Positions 7,914 through 10,838 of a DNA stretch of 10,838 bases are shown piece after piece; within the stretch, counting starts at the first letter, position 1, and each line of letters opens with the position of its first letter. Position numbers and translations under genes: made by a program. Location: assembly GCA_034189755.1 (NCBI GenBank), contig JAXIHJ010000087.1:1-10838 (forward strand), in the 5' to 3' direction. This DNA is from JAXIHJ01 sp034189755 (GTDB taxonomy: Bacteria; Planctomycetota; Phycisphaerae; SM23-33). The notes under the pieces are model-generated. The model saw only the letters and a list, made by a program, of their open reading frames with translations. It ran no database searches and had not been told where the DNA came from.

Positions 7914-8396
7914 TCACTTGGAGTTTATCTCCGGTTGCAGCATCATTGCAATTTCGTCGCAGGCGTCGGCCTTGGGGCATGCGACGCATTCTCGCCAGAC
8001 TTTTTCCGGCAACCTCTGGCGATCGATTACCTTGAAGCCGCGGGCGGCGAAAAAATCCTTTTCATAGGTCAATGTGAAGACTTTCCTGACGCCCAGCCTG
8101 CGGGCGTCGTCGATGGCTGCGGCAAGGAGCTTCTTGCCCAGCCCCCCGCCGCGATGGTCAGGCCCGACGGCCAGCGACTTTATCTCCGCCAGGTCAGACC
8201 AGAAAATGTCCACCGCCACACAGCCGAGCACCCGACCGTCGGCTTCGGCAACGTAAAATTCGCGCAGGGCGTCATAGATGCTCTCCAGGCTGCGGTGGAG
8301 CATCCTGCCCAGCTCGGCGTAATGGTTAATCAGCTCACAGATCTTCTCCGCGTCCGCCATCTTCGCCGGTCGAGTTCGGATAGTTGGCTCATCCAT
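7914..8396 (-). CDS. argA: ArgA-type GNAT N-acetyltransferase (probable N-acetylglutamate synthase)
   Basis: A 160-aa GNAT enzyme of the short ArgA group (the group that includes mycobacterial Rv2747), which acetylates the alpha-amino group of glutamate or glutamine with acetyl-CoA as the first step of arginine synthesis. Group-specific blocks are visible: HYAELGRMLHRS (25-36), WSDLAEIKSLAV (66-77), the acetyl-CoA loop RGGGLG (82-87), FTLTYEKDFFAARGF (107-121), and LPEKVWRECVACPKADACDE (129-148) with Cys137, Cys140 and Cys146. It lacks the amino-acid-kinase domain of the long E. coli enzyme, as this group does. It is the first gene of the minus-strand run and sits next to the divergent promoter region. 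No ribosome site stands before its ATG, so a very short or absent leader is possible. Acetylation of another amino acid cannot be excluded. Confidence 0.85.
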   Translation of the reverse strand: MDEPTIRTRPAKMADAEKICELINHYAELGRMLHRSLESIYDALREFYVAEADGRVLGCVAVDIFWSDLAEIKSLAVGPDHRGGGLGKKLLAAAIDDARRLGVRKVFTLTYEKDFFAARGFKVIDRQRLPEKVWRECVACPKADACDEIAMMLQPEINSK

Positions 8397-8624
8397 GACG
8401 AAAGGACATTCTATAGGGTACGCCCGGAACGGGGAATTGCATTTTCCAGACCGCAGAGCAATTCAAAATAGTAAAACTGGCGAAACAGGATGCAACGGGT
8501 TAGAATACTGTGGGTCGGGCGTCTGTAAAACTTTTGGCAAGGCAACATGCCCGGCTTGTATATCCGTGATATTCGGGCGGGGCATATCGGCGCCGGCTGT
8601 CGTGACGAAAGGGGAGGCAAGGCC
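8397..8624. promoter_or_regulatory. Divergent promoter region between argA and pgl
   Basis: 228 bp between two outward-facing genes, so it must hold or lie near promoters for both. Minus strand: TATAGAAT (8408-8415) is a good -10, but no matching -35 is seen, and the implied transcript would start within a few bases of the argA ATG. Plus strand: TTGGCA (8534-8539), a 19-nt spacer and TATATC (8559-8564) form a moderate pair; TAGAAT near 8502 is another possible -10. These assignments are from inspection only. No clear operator palindrome or riboswitch is seen. Confidence 0.45.
8608..8617 (+). promoter_or_regulatory. Ribosome binding site of pgl
   Basis: AAAGGGGAGG, 7 nt before the ATG at 8625. 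It fixes the pgl start there rather than at the ATG at 8547, which would add 26 residues without family resemblance and lies within the candidate promoter. Confidence 0.85.
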
Positions 8625-9413
8625 ATGACGAGACAGCGATCTGAAGACAATCGACAGGTGCTGGTTCAGCGGACCGCCGCCCAAGCCGAGGTGCTTGTTG
8701 CGGAATTGCTGGAAAGCATCGTCTGCGAAGCCGTCGGCCGGCGGAACATCTGCCACCTGGCCCTGGCCGGCGGAACCACACCACGGGCGCTATATCAGCA
8801 ACTGGCCCAGCGGGCCATGACCACCGCCGTGCCCTGGCATCAGGTGGAGATATTCTTCGGTGACGAGCGCGACGTGCCCCAGGACCACGTCGAGAGCAAC
8901 TACCGAACGGTCCAGCGGACGCTTCTGGACCACGTGCCGGTCGACCTGGCCCGCGTCCACCCGATGCCCGCCGACGCCGGAGACCTCCACGCCGCGGCTG
9001 CCGAATACGAGCAGACCATCCGGGCAATAGTCCCCGCCGGCGACGGCCCCGCCGGCGGCATCCCGCAATTCGACCTTATCCTTCTCGGCATGGGCGGCGA
9101 CGGGCACACCGGCAGCCTCTTCGCCTGCACGCCCAAGGCGCTCGATGAGCGGAAAAAGCTCATCCTGGTCCACTTCGTCCCCGTCCTGGGACGCAGCCGA
9201 ATGACTTTTACCTTCCCGCTGATCAACGCCGCGCGTAACACGATACTGCTGATTACCGGCGGCGACAAGGCCGACGCAGCGGCAGCCCTGCTTTCGGACG
9301 ATCCCGAAGCCGCAGGCCGACTGCCGGCACGGCGTATCTGCCCGGCCGGGGGCAAGCTCATAATCGTGCTCGACGCCGCAGCAGCCCGCAAAACGGGCCA
9401 CAAACCGAAGTGA
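8625..9413 (+). CDS. pgl: 6-phosphogluconolactonase (SOL/DevB type)
   Basis: A cytosolic enzyme of 262 aa that hydrolyses 6-phosphogluconolactone to 6-phosphogluconate, step two of the oxidative pentose phosphate pathway. The length is normal. Family motifs occur in order: LALAGGTTPRALY (45-57), the phosphate-binding loop; EIFFGDERDVP (75-85); SNYRTVQRTLL (91-101); LLGMGGDGHTGSLF (153-166), carrying the Asp/His pair of the active site; and FTFPLINAARNTILLITG (195-212). The C-terminus GKLIIVLDAAAA fits the family ending. The start is set by a strong ribosome site. It stands alone on the plus strand; the usual partners zwf and gnd are not in the window. No GC hairpin terminator is clear after the stop; a T-rich tract 78 nt on (9491-9505) could help end transcription. 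Confidence 0.96.
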   Translation: MTRQRSEDNRQVLVQRTAAQAEVLVAELLESIVCEAVGRRNICHLALAGGTTPRALYQQLAQRAMTTAVPWHQVEIFFGDERDVPQDHVESNYRTVQRTLLDHVPVDLARVHPMPADAGDLHAAAAEYEQTIRAIVPAGDGPAGGIPQFDLILLGMGGDGHTGSLFACTPKALDERKKLILVHFVPVLGRSRMTFTFPLINAARNTILLITGGDKADAAAALLSDDPEAAGRLPARRICPAGGKLIIVLDAAAARKTGHKPK

Positions 9414-9548
9414 GCGATTTCGGATTGACTAATCTAAATCCCCGCCGCGACGGAGCTAAACAGCTTTGTAGCCGGTAGAATCGAGCAGCCATTTTTTTAT
9501 TTTTTCTTGACAAAACCCGAAATGAGATTATTATGGTTATCGCTCACT
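9409..9548. repeat. Perfect 10-bp inverted repeat bounding 140 bp
   Basis: AGTGAGCGAT at 9409-9418 (overlapping the pgl stop codon) is the exact reverse complement of 9539-9548, just after the -10 of the next promoter. No direct target duplication flanks it. It may be chance, a regulatory palindrome or a long-range stem in readthrough RNA. Confidence 0.35.
9507..9534 (+). promoter_or_regulatory. Sigma70-type promoter of the PEP-CTERM gene
   Basis: Consensus -35 TTGACA (9507-9512), a 16-nt spacer and -10 TATTAT (9529-9534, five of six matches). Directly upstream is a T-rich tract (9491-9505) that could act as an UP element or as a weak termination zone for pgl. This is by far the best promoter in the window. 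It predicts a transcription start near 9541. Confidence 0.75.
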
Positions 9549-9747
9549 AGGAGTAGCGTGTGGAGCTGTTTCTGTAGTGGGTAGGGGCAACGCTCTGAGC
9601 AAGGCAGGAAGCCTAAGCACATTAGTTTTTGAGTTTGCGGATGGTCCGTCTGTGCGTTCTCGGGCCGGTGTAAGTGCGGCCTGCGTGTTTAGTAGTGCTC
9701 AATGGACAGTTAAGGACAAGAAATCGAAAGGAAAGGAGGCAGCAAAG
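9541..9747 (+). promoter_or_regulatory. Long structured 5' leader of the PEP-CTERM gene
   Basis: About 207 nt separate the predicted transcription start from the ATG. With 9414-9540, which holds the inverted repeat, T-tract and promoter, this makes the 334-bp gene-free gap. Small hairpins are visible: GGC/GCC closing a five-base loop (9603-9613); a 5-bp stem at 9637-9649 with loop TGG; and a 7-bp stem at 9661-9667 with 9677-9683 around a nine-base loop. GCAC (9617-9620) can also pair with GTGC (9651-9654) around the second hairpin. The frame is open back to a GTG at 9577, but that extension has no family resemblance and the ribosome site is at 9732. It could be a riboswitch, an mRNA stabiliser or an unregulated leader; no known class is confidently recognised. 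Confidence 0.4.
9732..9739 (+). promoter_or_regulatory. Ribosome binding site of the PEP-CTERM gene
   Basis: AAAGGAGG, near-perfect and 8 nt before ATG 9748. It sets the start directly before the signal peptide and rules out the upstream GTG at 9577. Confidence 0.9.
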
Positions 9748-10602
9748 ATGACACGCTCAGTCATGACAATTTGGAAATGTATGCTTTTGGCCGCAGTGGT
9801 TGCGGCCTTGGCGGGTGCATTGCCCGTTCGCGCTGCTGATACGTTCATCCTGTCGACCGACAGCGCCGCGACACTCGGCAGTCTTTCCTTTCAGGATGAG
9901 GACCTGGTCGAATATGATGCCGCAACCGACACGGCTACGGTGTTATTTGACGGTACCACGCTGTTTACAAATGGGGCCACCGAGGACGTCAACGCGGTCT
10001 GCGTGCTGCCTAATGGCAATATCGTCCTGTCTAACGACTACAATGCTACGGAGCTTGGGGGTCTGACGTTCGACAGATGCGATCTGGTCGAATACAATCC
10101 TGCAACTGACACGGCCACATTGTTCTTTGACGGGTATCCTAAGTTCGGCACATGGTCGGATATCGACGCGGTACACGTGCTGGCCAACGGCCATATCATC
10201 CTGTCAACCGATGTCAACGCAACACTTGGTGGTCTTGGCTTCCAGGACGAGGACCTGGTCGAATACGACCCCGTAGCCCAAACGGCCACGCTATTCTTTG
10301 ATGGTACTACGTTGTTTACAGACGGCGGTGCGGAGGACGTCGACGCGGTTTGCGTACTGCCCAATGGCCATATCATCCTGTCCACTGAAACCGATGCGAC
10401 ACTGAACGGCTTTGCCTTCGAGGACGAGGACCTGGTCGAATACGACCCTGTCGCCGGCACCGCGACGCTGTTCTTCGACGGCAGCGCGTCGCTCTCTCCG
10501 GCGGGGGACGTCAACGCGGTTCACGTGCCCGAGCCGGCGAGCCTGGCGGTGCTGGGCATTGGCGCCCTGGGCGTCCTGCTGCGGCGCAGGCCGAGGGCCT
10601 AA
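9748..10602 (+). CDS. Secreted four-repeat protein with PEP-CTERM sorting signal
   Basis: 284 aa. Residues 1-29 are a signal peptide ending near LPVRA. The mature part is four tandem repeats starting at about residues 33, 92, 150 and 209, each 58-59 long except the last. Each runs ILSTDxxATLGGLxFxDEDL, VEYDPxxxTATLFFDG, a variable loop, then DVxAVxVLPNG. The pattern suggests short beta-strands joined by acidic loops that could bind a divalent cation. The C-terminus is a PEP-CTERM signal: VPEPAS (260-265), a hydrophobic helix, then LLRRRPRA. In known systems exosortase cleaves here and the protein goes to the cell surface or extracellular matrix. No exosortase is in the window and no enzymatic motif is seen; function is unknown. 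Repeat 2 diverges most (DRCDLVEYN, no full DED). It has its own promoter, leader, ribosome site and terminator, so it is a single-gene unit. Confidence 0.93.
   Translation: MTRSVMTIWKCMLLAAVVAALAGALPVRAADTFILSTDSAATLGSLSFQDEDLVEYDAATDTATVLFDGTTLFTNGATEDVNAVCVLPNGNIVLSNDYNATELGGLTFDRCDLVEYNPATDTATLFFDGYPKFGTWSDIDAVHVLANGHIILSTDVNATLGGLGFQDEDLVEYDPVAQTATLFFDGTTLFTDGGAEDVDAVCVLPNGHIILSTETDATLNGFAFEDEDLVEYDPVAGTATLFFDGSASLSPAGDVNAVHVPEPASLAVLGIGALGVLLRRRPRA
9844..10527 (+). repeat. Four tandem coding repeats of about 174-177 bp
   Basis: Units start at about 9844, 10021, 10195 and 10372. Units 3 and 4 share an exact 28-bp run (10244-10271 and 10421-10448) at an offset of 177 bp, pointing to a fairly recent duplication or gene conversion. 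Units 1 and 2 differ more at third codon positions. The last unit stops before the NG-strand, which the first unit's N-terminal strand could replace. Confidence 0.9.
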
Positions 10603-10647
10603 GCGGCAACGAACTTCGATTTTCTGATTGCATGACGTTATCAATGT

Positions 10648-10684
10648 ACGCGGCGGGTCTACGGCCCGCCGCGTTTGTATTTTC
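10648..10684 (+). terminator. Intrinsic terminator of the PEP-CTERM gene
   Basis: A perfect 10-bp stem, ACGCGGCGGG (10648-10657) with CCCGCCGCGT (10665-10674), closes a seven-base loop and is followed by the T-rich TTGTATTTT. It lies 46 nt after the stop codon and points along the plus strand. Confidence 0.92.
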
Positions 10685-10750
10685 GGGGCGCCGGTTTACG
10701 AAAAATCGCAGCGCCTTGCACGGAATTATACCGAGCGCCCGAAGTTTATA

Positions 10751-10838
10751 CGCCGGTGGGAGACAAACGAGCCGCGACCGGGAGGGAGCGGTCCGAACGG
10801 GGTGAAAGTCATAATGACCGCTCCCGCACCGGCGCGGG
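10751..10838. repeat. Nested inverted repeats at the right edge, possible structured RNA or start region of a gene
   Basis: The outer arms CGCCGGTG (10751-10758) and CACCGGCG (10827-10834) enclose the inner arms GGGAGCGGTC (10784-10793) and GACCGCTCCC (10816-10825); both pairs are perfect. The inner loop is 22 nt. An ATG at 10814 with GGGGTG 9 nt before it could open a coding frame (MTAPAPAR) off the right edge, its first codons lying in the inner stem. The stretch 10685-10750 between the terminator and these repeats shows nothing I can name beyond AT-rich -10-like words (TATACC, TTTATA). Confidence 0.45.

Noticed and set aside
7088..8035. Plus-strand open frame of 315 codons opposite the ABC ATPase
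   Set aside because: The minus strand carries a complete MlaF-type ATPase here; the antisense translation shows no signal, domain or start context.
8547..8624. 26-residue N-terminal extension of pgl from the ATG at 8547
   Set aside because: The extension has no family match, has no good ribosome site, and overlaps the likely promoter; the ATG at 8625 has AAAGGGGAGG in front.
9409..9548. Small transposon-like element (MITE) bounded by 10-bp inverted repeats
   Set aside because: No target-site duplication, and the interior is the promoter of the next gene; too little evidence.
9583..9683. Canonical c-di-GMP-I riboswitch
   Set aside because: Only short words match; the GNNA tetraloop hairpin and the conserved 3' half are missing by eye, so it is kept only as a weak resemblance.
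9577..9747. 57-residue N-terminal extension of the PEP-CTERM protein from the GTG at 9577
   Set aside because: It would bury the signal peptide, and a near-perfect ribosome site lies just before ATG 9748.
10784..10838. Cobalamin riboswitch core
   Set aside because: Some words resemble it, but the helix expected around the GGTG loop does not pair and a 10-bp stem incompatible with the fold forms instead; the element is also cut by the window edge.
1..10838. CRISPR arrays, tRNA, rRNA, transposases, defence genes
   Set aside because: No regularly spaced direct repeats, clover-leaf sequences, rRNA blocks or recognisable transposase or defence domains were seen on either strand.

Overview
This is a GC-rich bacterial window. 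The proteins suggest a Gram-negative-type cell envelope: an MCE lipid transporter, a lipobox parvulin, an RND/MMPL exporter, and a PEP-CTERM protein of the kind sorted by exosortase. PEP-CTERM sorting together with this gene mix is most in keeping with Planctomycetota (perhaps Phycisphaerae) or another PVC lineage. That placement is inference; no rRNA or other phylogenetic marker is present.

Left and centre (1-8396), all on the minus strand and read right to left: an ArgA-type N-acetyltransferase, an MlaF-type ABC ATPase, an MCE/MlaD-type periplasmic protein and a 12-TM MMPL/RND exporter form a tight cluster with gaps or overlaps of a few bases to about 25 bases. No MlaE-like permease is in the window. 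After a gap of about 107 bp comes a second run: a SurA/PrsA-like lipoprotein peptidyl-prolyl isomerase, an AlaC-like aminotransferase joined to it by a GTGA overlap, and a secreted alpha/beta-hydrolase with a long helical C-terminus that runs off the left edge.

Right (8397-10838), on the plus strand: a divergent promoter region, then 6-phosphogluconolactonase (pgl). A 334-bp gap follows, holding a textbook sigma70 promoter (TTGACA-16-TATTAT) and an untranslated leader of about 200 nt with several hairpins. This drives a secreted four-repeat PEP-CTERM protein that ends at a strong intrinsic terminator. The last 90 bp hold two nested perfect inverted repeats of unknown role at the window edge.

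Functionally, the MlaF/MCE/MMPL block probably moves lipid or another hydrophobic substrate across the envelope, and the PPIase assists folding outside the cytoplasm. The aminotransferase, ArgA and Pgl are ordinary central metabolism. I see no defence system, CRISPR array, transposase, tRNA or rRNA. The points most worth following are the MCE-MMPL pairing without a permease, the four-repeat PEP-CTERM protein with its long leader, and the structured right edge.
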